Assembly: GCA_013420905.1 (NCBI GenBank)
Contig: JAAXNY010000011.1
Coordinates: 186,001-250,000, forward strand
From: Collybia mongolica
Lineage: Eukaryota; Basidiomycota; Agaricomycetes; Agaricales; Clitocybaceae
Reading direction: 5' to 3'
DNA length: 64,000 bases
Numbering within the stretch: position 1 is the first letter of the stretch; the number at the start of each line of letters is the position of its first letter. Positions 1 through 9,659 of this stretch are shown piece after piece. The position numbers and the translations under genes are program-made. The notes beneath the pieces were generated by a model. The model saw only the letters and a program-made list of their open reading frames with translations. It had not been told where the DNA came from and made no database searches.

Positions 1-519
1 CTCGTCTGAACACTATTCCTATAATACAACCAGCATGGGGTCCTGCCGCTCACCACGAGCTCTTCAACGTCTTCACGAAGCTCGCGTCCAACTATCTATC
101 GACAGTGAGGGCGACTCACCTGCGCAACAACTTGGGAGGTTCATGGTTGAAGTAGCTCAAAATCCCGCAACAGATATGTCTGGTAAGCGTCCATTATGTC
201 CTATACATTTCCCCGCTATCCTAATCCTCACACATCATTCTTTTAATGTGCTGACCTGACCAGTATCTTCGTGGTGACGACCATCTTTCTTTCCATGGAT
301 GACACACTGCAACCACTGAGCAACGGACACGAAGCCGACCCCGGTACCCCCCAAGTCCTGCTTTTATCAGTCGAAAACCTTACTCAAGCACTTCACAACG
401 TAACCCTGACAAACCTTGACAATGCTTGTCGACTTCAATTTGCCCGTATGAACGGTGCAGGCCTCTGGTCGCTTTCTCAGGCTCTCGGAACCCCAAAGGG
501 AGTCACAATCGACGAATAA
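1..519 (+). CDS. Possible 3' end of an unidentified gene cut by the window edge
   Basis: Two overlapping open frames run in from the window edge: one is open from base 3 to a stop at 153, the other from ATG 35 to about 182, where a good GTAAGC donor occurs. An acceptor CAG ends at 263, and a frame is open from 271 to a stop at 519. The second stretch reads like coding sequence, but I could not join the two stretches in one frame: the phase left at 182 meets a TGA soon after 263. Either the gene is broken or the real splice sites differ. I do not recognise the product. Confidence 0.25.
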
Positions 520-697
520 TTCGAGATGGGAGCACTGATGGTGGATATGATAGTTTGGCATCATTAATGGGGGCCAAATCACTTGTTATCATTGACCGAT
601 TCGTTTATACGTACGTGCCTTGGTTTAAGCTTCGTCGTGTTTTGCTCATGGCCTCGAAGTGGTAGATTTTATAACTGAGACAAGTTGCTACCATCAG

Positions 698-1128
698 CCA
701 CCTTATTTCGTAGGCGAGCCGTGAGTATCCATCCCAAACCCTCTCGGTTGGCTTTTGTCTAATGGATAGGAAAAAGAACATCGGGATATGGCGTTGGCGT
801 TGTGGTGTGATTGGAACACGAGGGCATCAAGGTTGGAGACCACATATATGGTGGATTGAGTACGTCAATCCTCCCTTTTGGGTCCCCACTTTCCTGACCG
901 GATGTGATTGTTTTGGCAGCCCACAAAGAATATAGCATTAGGAGGGGCCTCGATGGTTTAAGAATCATCAAGAAGGAGCATAATCTGCCCTGGTCTGTGT
1001 ACGTTGGAGCTGCAGGCATGCCAGGTAAGTTGGGGGAGTTGAGATGGAGTCGTAGGCCTGATATTAACTGGATTTATAGGAATGACGGCATATATGGCAT
1101 GGAAGGAGTATTCGAAGGCAGAGAAAGT
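698..1128 (+). pseudogene. Decayed NADPH-dependent alkenal/prostaglandin reductase-like gene (medium-chain dehydrogenase family)
   Basis: Three exon remnants separated by good introns give PYFVGEP, then GYGVGVVV-stop-LEHEGIKVGDHIYGGL, then GLDGLRIIKKEHNLPWSVYV, then GAAGMPGMTAYMAWKEYSKAEK. NLPWSVYVGxAGMPGxTAYM is the signature stretch of the zinc-independent reductase family that includes leukotriene B4 12-hydroxydehydrogenase and plant alkenal reductases; these reduce activated C=C bonds using NADPH. The GMP/GMT join across the 1025-1079 intron is exact. An in-frame TGA interrupts the segment near 807, the N-terminal exons are not recognisable, and the cofactor-binding and C-terminal parts are missing after 1128, where low-complexity DNA begins. 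I therefore call a truncated pseudogene. Confidence 0.65.
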
Positions 1129-1230
1129 GTGTGTTATGATTCTCTGAGATTGTCCTATTATGTACGAAATAATCATAGGTTGGCCTGGGCAAGTAATTCA
1201 ATATGTATATTACTGAAGACATTTACCCGC

Positions 1231-1403
1231 TCCTTCGCAGCCTATTTTCACGTCTTATGCCCCTCCCTGTCCTTCCCCCGCTCCTTGTCCCTCTTCCTCT
1301 CAGACCTCTTCTCTGACTATTCTCCCTCCCCTTCTCAGACCTTCCCTTTTCTCCCCCCCTCTTTTCCTCTCCTACTCCCACCCCCGCCTCTTCCTCCGCT
1401 CCG
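1231..1403. repeat. Polypyrimidine-rich low-complexity tract
   Basis: About 170 bases are almost entirely C and T on the plus strand, in irregular CCCTCC/CTTCC/CTCC runs. This tract makes the long open frame here spurious. It separates the reductase remnant from the AT-rich Helitron block. From 1404 to about 1915 I see no gene. Confidence 0.7.
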
Positions 1404-2376
1404 AAGCCTGCTCATCTCCCGAAATCCTCGACTTGATTACCCGGTGTCTTCTCATCCCAATCGATCTACCGTGTGCCTACTTCAGCAAGCAGCCGGCGCT
1501 TGCCTGCGGTTTAAGATTGTCGCCGAGTAGGTTATTGAGATGATGGGAATGGGCTGCTGTGGAGTAGGTGTCGACATGTATGTGCCGGGGTAGGGGGGAC
1601 GGGTGTCTCTCAGTGATAGTTGGCAGGGGGGACTTGGGGAGTCTGACTGCTTGGGGAATGTACGATGGCATCCTGTGAGGCAAAAAAACTTCCTGTAGTT
1701 CATAACCAGCCTGTGCGATGCGGCGTGGTGGTGGTCATTGCGAGAGTGTTTGTAAATATTTGGCCCAATTTTTTTCAGCATCAACGATAAGATCTTTCCA
1801 CTTCCTCAGCGTCACCACCATCGACAACCATGCTCTTTGCTGCACTGCTACACTTCTTTGTTATATTCTGTTCTTTGAAATCTGTAGGGACTCTGTTCCC
1901 CTCCAAAAATGATATATCTTGCTATCTTGATGCACTCCCTTCTGAGTGGTATGTGGTTTAATGTATGCTAGCTTGCTATCACAGCTCATAGGTCACTACC
2001 TCTACAGCTCTGTTCTAAGCCAACCAACTATGTATAGTCTAAATGATTGTGCCAATGCCATGGTATTTTAATTCCACTTGCTACTTTGTCTATAATCTGA
2101 TAGCTGTTTCAGATCATCTCAGCTTCCCGCCTAGAGCCATATTCAACATCCATTGGCTCTGCACTTCTGGCTAATCATGCCTGTATTTTATCTCCTGAGC
2201 CCAAGGCTATCATAATCTGGCCTGATCAGCCCACCTTACCTGTTGTTCACCAATATTTTGGTATTCTACACAATTATTTAAACTTTTTGTTCAGCATCAT
2301 CAAAAACAGAGGTAGATTGTGGCAGAATTTTTCGGGTTCACACCATACCTTTCTCTTTATCTACTATAATAAATGT

Positions 2377-5300
2377 ATGCTTTCTTGGTGGATAAAACTC
2401 CATGTGATTGGCATGAAAAGTATATCTCTTCGTTGCTGGCACCTTTATTTGGTGATGATACGCAGTTATGTTCAGAAGCATGATTTCATCCTGATGCTCT
2501 CCCATAATGGGAAAACCTCATCATCTCGCATGATTAGGCGCTTGGTAAAAGTTGGTGGATGTTCAGCTGCCATGTTAATTCAGCTTTATGCTTCTGGACT
2601 AAGTATTCCCAGTAGTTGGCCTGATTTAAATTTTCTTCACAAGACTGCATGTGTCTCATTGGTTGCCCCACAAATTTTCTCCTCTCTTGTGCATGATTCT
2701 TGTATACTTAAAGATAGTTTTACATGTCATTTTGGTAGTCCAACATACCATCCTCATAGTCATATTCATTCTATGAAAAATATATCCCCTTCACCTGTTG
2801 GTGGTGCTAGTGTGATATACTCTTTTAGTGTAGATGAGATAGAGCCATATGTTATATCAGGCCATTCAAATTTTGGCCCCAATCATATACTGAAGGTTAT
2901 TGATCATGTTGATAGTACTGGACTAGAAAAATATTCCACCTCAAAAGGCTTTGTACATGCACAAGTTCCAATTAATATAATAATTAACCACATTCCCATT
3001 CCTATGATCCGGAAATTAGCACGCCTTCATAGCATCAAAATAGGTTCATTGAGCCGACGACATGACATAATTGCTCTTTTTGAAAATCATACTTGTGGGA
3101 ATTGCTCTTTTTTATATTCTGTTTTTTTTGTGACTGAGAATCAACAACTTAAAGCCAAAAACAGAATGAAAAGTAACTATGATACTAAGGGTAACAGTAA
3201 ACCTTATTCTGAAATCCTAGAAAGAAACAAAATGGTACATGAAAATGTACAGGTTGAGCTTCTAGATGATATGGCTTTGGATGATGAGTCCAGTATGACT
3301 TTTCCCCCTCCACCCTTAACACCAGATATGTCCCGGAATGTAATAAAGAATTTTTGCAAGGCAATGTCTTCCCAATTTGTTGAAGAAAGTGGCTGTGCAG
3401 TATGTGGCCAGTTAGTTCCAATTGTACAACTATCAGATCTAAAAAATGTGAAAGGAATTCTCAGTGTTCTGGAAGCTCCAGGTGTTACTCGGTTGGAGCG
3501 CAAATCATCATTGGATCCAATTTGTGAAATAACAGGGCCTGTACTGGACAAAAATTGTCAAAGTATTTGTCATGCTTGTCGTGAAGATGTTCGGAAGGGT
3601 GTTGTTCCTAAACTATCCTTAGCTAATGGTTTATGGTTGGGTGATGTGCCTGATGTACTTGCTAATTTAAATTTTGCAGAAAAACTGCTCATATCTCGTG
3701 TTCGGCAAAACCATTGTTTTGCACGGATATCCTCTTCAGGTCTTCATAAAATGAAAGCACATGTGATGGCTTTTGAATCCCCTGTGACTAAAGTATATAA
3801 TGTTCTGCCACCACCAAGAGAAGATCTTGATGAGGTTTTAGCTATTTTATTTACAGGACCATGTCAACCTAGTCCAGATGACTTGAAAAGAACCCCTCTC
3901 TTGGTTAGAAGAAATCCAGTTAAAAAGGCCTTAGAGTGGCTTAAGCTAAATCATATTGGTTACAGTGATATTGAAATATCTGCTAAGAATCTATCCCAGT
4001 ATCCAGAAGATGTGCCACCTGTCTCAATAATGTGGCGTGAAAGCCTAACTAACACAATTAAAGAATCAGTTAGTTTGAATGATAAAGGTGAAGAAGATGG
4101 TATTATTGAAGGTGATTGTCCCTTTGTTGTACATGGACTGACTGGTGGAGAAATGTCAGCAAAATCTGTAGAGGCTTTGAAAGGTATAGCTCTTAAGCAC
4201 TGGAGAAGTGGCAACAAAGTATTAAGAGTTGGACATTCTGCCATACCTCGTAAATCTTATAATGATTCAAGTCTTTATCCACAAATGTTTCCATGGCTAT
4301 TTCCATATGGTCTGGGTGGAATTGGTGCAAGTACAAATAAGTTACAAGATAATAAACATTGCAAATCTCTGCTCATGTATCATGATAAGCGTTTTCAAGT
4401 TGATGTATGGTTCCCATTCACAGTATTTAGTCACCAACAAGTCAAAGCTGGAAACACAGGGGGCTATCTTGCAGTTGAAAAAAAGAATTTTAATCAAATA
4501 AGTGAACGATTATTATCACTTGATCAAGTTGTTCTCACTGATTTAGCCAGGCGCATGGCTGCTGGTGAGGTAGTAAAACCACAAAATGAAGCTGAGGAAA
4601 ACTGTTTTCAAGTTATTCGTGACATAGATACTGTGGCTGGAAAGGTGAAAGGCTCTGGGACAACAAAAAAATATATGCGAAATGAAATATGGTCAACTAT
4701 AGCCAACAAAGGTGCTCCATCTTGGTATATTACTTTGGCACCTGCTGATATACAACATCCTATATGCTTGTATTTTGCAGATTCTAATGTAAAATTTGAA
4801 CCTACTATACCTAGGACAGATGATGAATCATTTCGTCTTATTGCTAAGAATCCTGTTGCTGGTGCACGATTTTTTCATTTCATGATTAAAGCTTTTATTA
4901 AGCATGTACTTGGTGCAGATTCTGATAATCTAGGTTTATTTGGGGATACATCTGCATATTATGGTACTGTTGAACAACAAGGTCGCCTTACACTTCACCT
5001 TCATTTATTACTATGGATTAGAGGAGGGTTGACTCCTGATGAAGCACGAGCCAAAATAATGGATCCCAACTCACCTTTTTTACAAGAGCTGGTCAAGTAT
5101 TTGGAATCAACTTATAATGAAGATTTTCTTACTGGCTCAAAGGCAGATGTTGAATCAGTCATTATAACTGCAGAAGCCCAGCCTGAATATATTAGACCAA
5201 TGCAAACAATGCCTGAGCCACCTCCTGAGCCCTGCCAAAAAAGGTGTGAAGCGTGTGAATCCTGTAAATCTGTAAATTCATGGTGGCAGAGATTTGAGAA

Positions 5301-8300
5301 GACTGTTGATGATATTATTTTCCGGACACATGTTCATACTTGCTCTTCTACATGTAATAAAGATGGTTCACAGAAGAAAAATAAATCATATACTGGATGT
5401 TTAGATAATATATGGGGGAAATGTAAAGCTAGGTTTCCACGACCTACTTTTGATCAAAGTGAAGTTGACTTATCTACAGGTCACCTTAATATTAAAAAGA
5501 ATGAAAGTTCCATCAATGGATTTTGTGCTCCTCTAACCTATTTATTCCGCTGCAATACAGATGTAACAAGTTTGAGATCTGGTACTGCCATTAAAGGTGT
5601 TTTGTTATATGTCACAAAGTATGTAACTAAACCATCACTGAAAACTTTTGTTGCATTTGATACTGTACGTTCAATTTTTCAAAAAAATTTAAACATACTG
5701 GGGGGGTCACTATCACAACAGGAAAAAACAAAAGCCTTATTGACCAAAATAGTCAATTCATTCAGTGCCAAAGCTGAGATGGGCTCACCAATGATTTCAA
5801 TGTACCTGCTAAACAATCCTGATCACTACACAAGTCATAAGTATGTTCCTATATATTGGCCAATATTTGTTAGAGAAGCAAAATCTGCTTGGTTAGAAGA
5901 AGATAAAACAGAGACTATTACATGTCCAGACAATGTCACTCTTATTAAGAGAGGTGGAAGATTGATTGGTCTTTCACCTGTTTATGACTATATTTACCGA
6001 AATACTGCTTTGGATAATATGACTCTTTATGAATGGGCATCAAGATGTGAACGTATAAAACTAAGCAGCTCTAGGTGTATTGATTCTGATGCACCTGATG
6101 AAATATTTGAAGAAGAACCTGATCTTCCTAGAAAAAAGACACAAGGTTCAGTAATTTTGAGATTTGAGGAATCTCATCCTCTAGCTGATACACATGCTAC
6201 AATCTGTTCTCCAACATCTTCTCTTAAGATTCCAAACTTTATTGGACCTACTCTTCCAAGGAGAGATCAGGGTGATCGTGAATACTACTGTGCAACTATG
6301 CTAACTCTTTTTAAACCTTGGAAGACTGGATTTGATCTCAGGCATAGTGGACTTTCATGGGATGAGAGTTTCCAAAAATTTGAATTTTCTAAAAGAAGTC
6401 TGAGAATTATGTCCAATCTGAATATACGCTATGAATGTTTGGATGCTCGTGATGATTTTCATGCACAAATGAAAAAAGGTGGTGTAACTTTCCCAAATTG
6501 GGCAGAGGAGGGTGATAGTTTTTTTGCTAATCTTGACCAACAAGATGATGATGTCTCAGATGAATCAGCATTTGTCTATGACCCTGATTTGATAAGAACA
6601 GCCAGTGACAATGACAATATTGGACAAAGGGAATTTAAGAGACAGAGTAACCTCCAGGAAATGACTGATGTTATGACAAATACTGGGTGGACTGAGCCCA
6701 ATGAACATTTGCTTCTACCCAACATTGACTTGGATTCTATAATTCCATCACTTAACCTGTCATCAAACCAGTGGAAAAATATTATTTCAGATAAAAGAGC
6801 TGATATTTTGGACAAAAGAGCTCAGCATCTACCCCCTGGTGCTGGTATTGATAATAAATCAAAAATTTATTCTAATCCAAATGTTGTTGAAATTATTGAC
6901 AAGTCCTATTTAGAAAGCAGATGTAAAAATCTTACATGGTCAAAAAAAATAAATGATATTGTGACTAAGTATAACCTGAATACTGATCAAAACCGTGCTT
7001 TTTTAATTGTTGCAAATCATGCTGCAACTGAAAGCTCTGATCAACTGAAAATGTATATTGGAGGCATGGGAGGAACTGGGAAATCACAGGTGTTAAGGGC
7101 ACTTATGGAATACTTTGAACAAAGGAATGAATCACATAGATTTGTTGTAGTTGCCCCTACTGGTTCAGCAGCATCACTTTTAGGGGGATCAACATATCAC
7201 TGGATGTTTGGAATCAATGATAATGATATTTCTAAGACACAGTTGGCCCAGGTAAAGTCAAGGCTTATAGGAGTGGATTATGTCTTTTTTGATGAAGTAT
7301 CTATGCTTTCTTGCCGTGATATGTATAGAATTTGTGCAAGACTTGCCCAGGTATTGGGTTATCCAGAAGTACCCTTTGGAGGTTTAAACATGATTTTTGC
7401 AGGTGATTTTGCACAGTTACCTCCTGTAATTGGTGGTGAACATGCATCACTTTACAGCCGCACAGTTGGTAGTAAAAGTACAACTCTAAGTGATCAGGAA
7501 GCTACAATTGGAAAGGCCATATGGCATCAAATAACCACAGTTGTGATTTTGCGTACTAATATGAGACAAATCCATCAAACTTCTGAAGACACCAAGTTCC
7601 GCCATGCTTTGGAAAATATGAGATATAAAGCTTGCACAGCTGAAGATATTGCTTTTCTCAAAACAAGAATTTCCAGTTCTTTACCTGGACAACCATCAGT
7701 AACTGATAAGAATTTCAGACATGTTTCTATAATTACTCGGTTCAATGTACACAAAGATGCCATAAATATTATTGGATCAAATAGATTTGCTTTAGAAACA
7801 AACCAATCTCTCACTCATTTTTACTCAGAGGATACAATTTCAACCAAAAATGAAAGTCAAGATCAGTCAACAAAAACAAGAAGTAGAAAAAAAGCAACCC
7901 AGAAAAATGGAATTCCAGACAATATACAAAAATGGCTATGGTCTCAACCAGCCTGTGCAAATTCCAAGCTTGTACCAGGAAGGCTTTCACTATGTATTGG
8001 TTTACCCATTATTATTCGTCATAATTCAGCAACTGAGCTATGCATTACAAATGGGCAAGAAGGTTTTGTTTATTCATGGGATGCAACTATAGGATCTAAA
8101 GGTCAAAAATTGCTGGAAACATTATTTGTAAAACTTAAAAATCCACCTCAAACTGTCCAAATTGAAGGATTGCCTGAAAATGTTGTACCCCTTGTACGCA
8201 CAACTGTGTCTACTAGCTGTTCTCTGCCAAATGACCAAACAATTTTTATCAATCGCTCTCAAGTTGAGGTTCTGCCAAATTATGGAATGACTGATTATGC

Positions 8301-9576
8301 ATCACAAGGAAAAACACGACCAAAAAATGTTGTAGACCTTCACAATCTGAGTAGTCATCAGGCTTATTATACAGCTTTGTCTCGTAGTGCTACTGCAGAG
8401 GGGACTCTTATTTTGCAAGGATTTGATGCAAAAAAAATAGTTGGAAAAGCATCTGGTGCATTACGACAGGAATTTCGTGAATTGGAACTATTAGATACTA
8501 TTACTCTCCTCCGATTTACTGGAAAACTTCCCAAAGGAATGCATGATGCATGTTTTAGAAATACTTTAATTGACTCATTCCGCAAATGTAAAGGCCCTAT
8601 GTTTATGCCTCCTTTCATTCATCCTTCTGCCCAATGGCATGAAAATGACCCTTTTCTTGACTGGGTTGTTCAAGATATTCCATGGAAAATTGTTGATAAA
8701 TACACAAAAAATACACAACTTATTGGCAAAAATCCCTTTGTTCCAGTCCAGCCAAGTAATACTCATAGTCAACAATTATATGCAGGGCCTGCAGGGACAC
8801 AATGGTTGCAGAATAGTTGTGCCTATGATACAGTAATTGTTATTCTTCATGATATCTGGCTTGATAATAACAATACTGCAGGTTTCACTATACTAAATCC
8901 TACATTTTTGGGACCTCTAGCTCTTGGATTCATGAGGAAGAAAAATCACCCAGCTCTTCGTCTTGATACAATCAGAGATGAATTCCGAACATCTCTTTAC
9001 CAATACAATCCTACTTTGTTTCCCTGGGCACAATACACTAGTGTCCATAGTGTCCTTGATGTTCTTTTACAATCATCACACCCTATTGCATTATCTTCTC
9101 TGAAGTGTCCAGCAAGGCATCAAGTAGTCCGTTTGGAAACTTCAAGATCAATTTGCCAGTTGATATTACTGGATAATTTGGGTGGAGACTTACAGAACTA
9201 TATTGACAGAGATCTGGAGACAGGAGCAGGTAGTACCTGTAGAACCTGCAATAGTAATCTAACAAGGATGATATATTTTATAAGTTCTCCACTACTTTTA
9301 TCATTTGATGTGTCAAGAGTTAGACCTGACTTAAGTCACCAGCTTGAAATACCAATAAGAAGAAGAATTTCCCAAATTTACAAGTTGCGGGGTATAATAT
9401 ACTTTTCTAATGAACATTTTACTTGCAGGGTCATTCAAGCAGATGGCACAGTATGGTTTCATGATGGTATTACAACAGGGCCATTACTTGTACATGATGG
9501 GTGTCTTACAGACACTATTGATCTGTCATCTTGCAGGTCAAAGTATGCTGTTTCTGCAATTTATGTACGTGCCTGA
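2377..9576 (+). CDS. Helitron Rep/helicase polyprotein with C-terminal USP-like cysteine-protease module
   Basis: One uninterrupted frame is open from 2287; the first ATG is at 2377, so the protein is about 2,399 residues. Numbering here counts from 2287. Residues ~270-450 hold Cys pairs (HTCGNC, CAVCG, CHAC). The HUH motif GRLTLHLHLLLW lies at ~899 and the tyrosine motif LLYVTKYVTKP at ~1107, preceded by a Cys-rich zinc region (~985-1055). The PIF1-type helicase has Walker A GGMGGTGKS (~1592), Walker B FFDEVSM (~1668) and late motifs YASQGKT (~2005) and YYTALSRS (~2028). The tail carries WLQNSCAYD (Cys 2178), a CRTC pair (~2317) and NEHFTCRV...WFHDG (His 2377, Asp 2393), which resembles the Cys and His boxes of ubiquitin-specific proteases. 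The Rep nicks and joins DNA strands and the helicase unwinds the element. No stop or frameshift is seen, so it may be active. Confidence 0.9.
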   Translation: MLSWWIKLHVIGMKSISLRCWHLYLVMIRSYVQKHDFILMLSHNGKTSSSRMIRRLVKVGGCSAAMLIQLYASGLSIPSSWPDLNFLHKTACVSLVAPQIFSSLVHDSCILKDSFTCHFGSPTYHPHSHIHSMKNISPSPVGGASVIYSFSVDEIEPYVISGHSNFGPNHILKVIDHVDSTGLEKYSTSKGFVHAQVPINIIINHIPIPMIRKLARLHSIKIGSLSRRHDIIALFENHTCGNCSFLYSVFFVTENQQLKAKNRMKSNYDTKGNSKPYSEILERNKMVHENVQVELLDDMALDDESSMTFPPPPLTPDMSRNVIKNFCKAMSSQFVEESGCAVCGQLVPIVQLSDLKNVKGILSVLEAPGVTRLERKSSLDPICEITGPVLDKNCQSICHACREDVRKGVVPKLSLANGLWLGDVPDVLANLNFAEKLLISRVRQNHCFARISSSGLHKMKAHVMAFESPVTKVYNVLPPPREDLDEVLAILFTGPCQPSPDDLKRTPLLVRRNPVKKALEWLKLNHIGYSDIEISAKNLSQYPEDVPPVSIMWRESLTNTIKESVSLNDKGEEDGIIEGDCPFVVHGLTGGEMSAKSVEALKGIALKHWRSGNKVLRVGHSAIPRKSYNDSSLYPQMFPWLFPYGLGGIGASTNKLQDNKHCKSLLMYHDKRFQVDVWFPFTVFSHQQVKAGNTGGYLAVEKKNFNQISERLLSLDQVVLTDLARRMAAGEVVKPQNEAEENCFQVIRDIDTVAGKVKGSGTTKKYMRNEIWSTIANKGAPSWYITLAPADIQHPICLYFADSNVKFEPTIPRTDDESFRLIAKNPVAGARFFHFMIKAFIKHVLGADSDNLGLFGDTSAYYGTVEQQGRLTLHLHLLLWIRGGLTPDEARAKIMDPNSPFLQELVKYLESTYNEDFLTGSKADVESVIITAEAQPEYIRPMQTMPEPPPEPCQKRCEACESCKSVNSWWQRFEKTVDDIIFRTHVHTCSSTCNKDGSQKKNKSYTGCLDNIWGKCKARFPRPTFDQSEVDLSTGHLNIKKNESSINGFCAPLTYLFRCNTDVTSLRSGTAIKGVLLYVTKYVTKPSLKTFVAFDTVRSIFQKNLNILGGSLSQQEKTKALLTKIVNSFSAKAEMGSPMISMYLLNNPDHYTSHKYVPIYWPIFVREAKSAWLEEDKTETITCPDNVTLIKRGGRLIGLSPVYDYIYRNTALDNMTLYEWASRCERIKLSSSRCIDSDAPDEIFEEEPDLPRKKTQGSVILRFEESHPLADTHATICSPTSSLKIPNFIGPTLPRRDQGDREYYCATMLTLFKPWKTGFDLRHSGLSWDESFQKFEFSKRSLRIMSNLNIRYECLDARDDFHAQMKKGGVTFPNWAEEGDSFFANLDQQDDDVSDESAFVYDPDLIRTASDNDNIGQREFKRQSNLQEMTDVMTNTGWTEPNEHLLLPNIDLDSIIPSLNLSSNQWKNIISDKRADILDKRAQHLPPGAGIDNKSKIYSNPNVVEIIDKSYLESRCKNLTWSKKINDIVTKYNLNTDQNRAFLIVANHAATESSDQLKMYIGGMGGTGKSQVLRALMEYFEQRNESHRFVVVAPTGSAASLLGGSTYHWMFGINDNDISKTQLAQVKSRLIGVDYVFFDEVSMLSCRDMYRICARLAQVLGYPEVPFGGLNMIFAGDFAQLPPVIGGEHASLYSRTVGSKSTTLSDQEATIGKAIWHQITTVVILRTNMRQIHQTSEDTKFRHALENMRYKACTAEDIAFLKTRISSSLPGQPSVTDKNFRHVSIITRFNVHKDAINIIGSNRFALETNQSLTHFYSEDTISTKNESQDQSTKTRSRKKATQKNGIPDNIQKWLWSQPACANSKLVPGRLSLCIGLPIIIRHNSATELCITNGQEGFVYSWDATIGSKGQKLLETLFVKLKNPPQTVQIEGLPENVVPLVRTTVSTSCSLPNDQTIFINRSQVEVLPNYGMTDYASQGKTRPKNVVDLHNLSSHQAYYTALSRSATAEGTLILQGFDAKKIVGKASGALRQEFRELELLDTITLLRFTGKLPKGMHDACFRNTLIDSFRKCKGPMFMPPFIHPSAQWHENDPFLDWVVQDIPWKIVDKYTKNTQLIGKNPFVPVQPSNTHSQQLYAGPAGTQWLQNSCAYDTVIVILHDIWLDNNNTAGFTILNPTFLGPLALGFMRKKNHPALRLDTIRDEFRTSLYQYNPTLFPWAQYTSVHSVLDVLLQSSHPIALSSLKCPARHQVVRLETSRSICQLILLDNLGGDLQNYIDRDLETGAGSTCRTCNSNLTRMIYFISSPLLLSFDVSRVRPDLSHQLEIPIRRRISQIYKLRGIIYFSNEHFTCRVIQADGTVWFHDGITTGPLLVHDGCLTDTIDLSSCRSKYAVSAIYVRA

Positions 9577-9614
9577 ATATTGCATTTATCATTTTCATCA
9601 TAGAACTCGGACCG

Positions 9615-9635
9615 GCCATGCATAGCAATGGCTAT
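9615..9635 (+). other. Candidate Helitron 3' hairpin
   Basis: Two overlapping 5-bp stems are possible: GCCAT/ATGGC (9615-9632) and ATAGC/GCTAT (9622-9635). They lie 40-60 bp after the stop codon of the Helitron ORF, where a 3' terminal hairpin is expected. The following bases do not give a clean CTRR terminus, so this is tentative. Confidence 0.25.
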
Positions 9636-9659
9636 ACCACTTAATAACATATGCGGAAA

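Larger units (their letters stand above)
1920..9650 (+). mobile_element. Autonomous Helitron (rolling-circle transposon); ends approximate
   Basis: The block is visibly AT-rich compared with the DNA on both sides and contains one giant ORF with the HUH replication initiator plus PIF1-type helicase that defines Helitrons. Composition rises in AT from about 1,900 and returns to host-like just after 9,650. I could not fix either terminus. No convincing CTRR end was found, though a small hairpin lies about 40 bp after the stop codon. Helitrons make no target duplication, so flanking repeats cannot help. Positions 1920-2376 hold AT-rich sequence with no gene I can support; an upstream 5' exon cannot be excluded. 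Confidence 0.8.

Noticed and set aside
904..1530. 208-codon plus-strand frame
   Set aside because: Only its first third belongs to the reductase remnant; the rest reads through an intron and the polypyrimidine tract.
9620..9650. Exact Helitron 3' terminus
   Set aside because: The bases after the hairpin read CCACTTAATA, not CTRR; without other copies the end cannot be placed.
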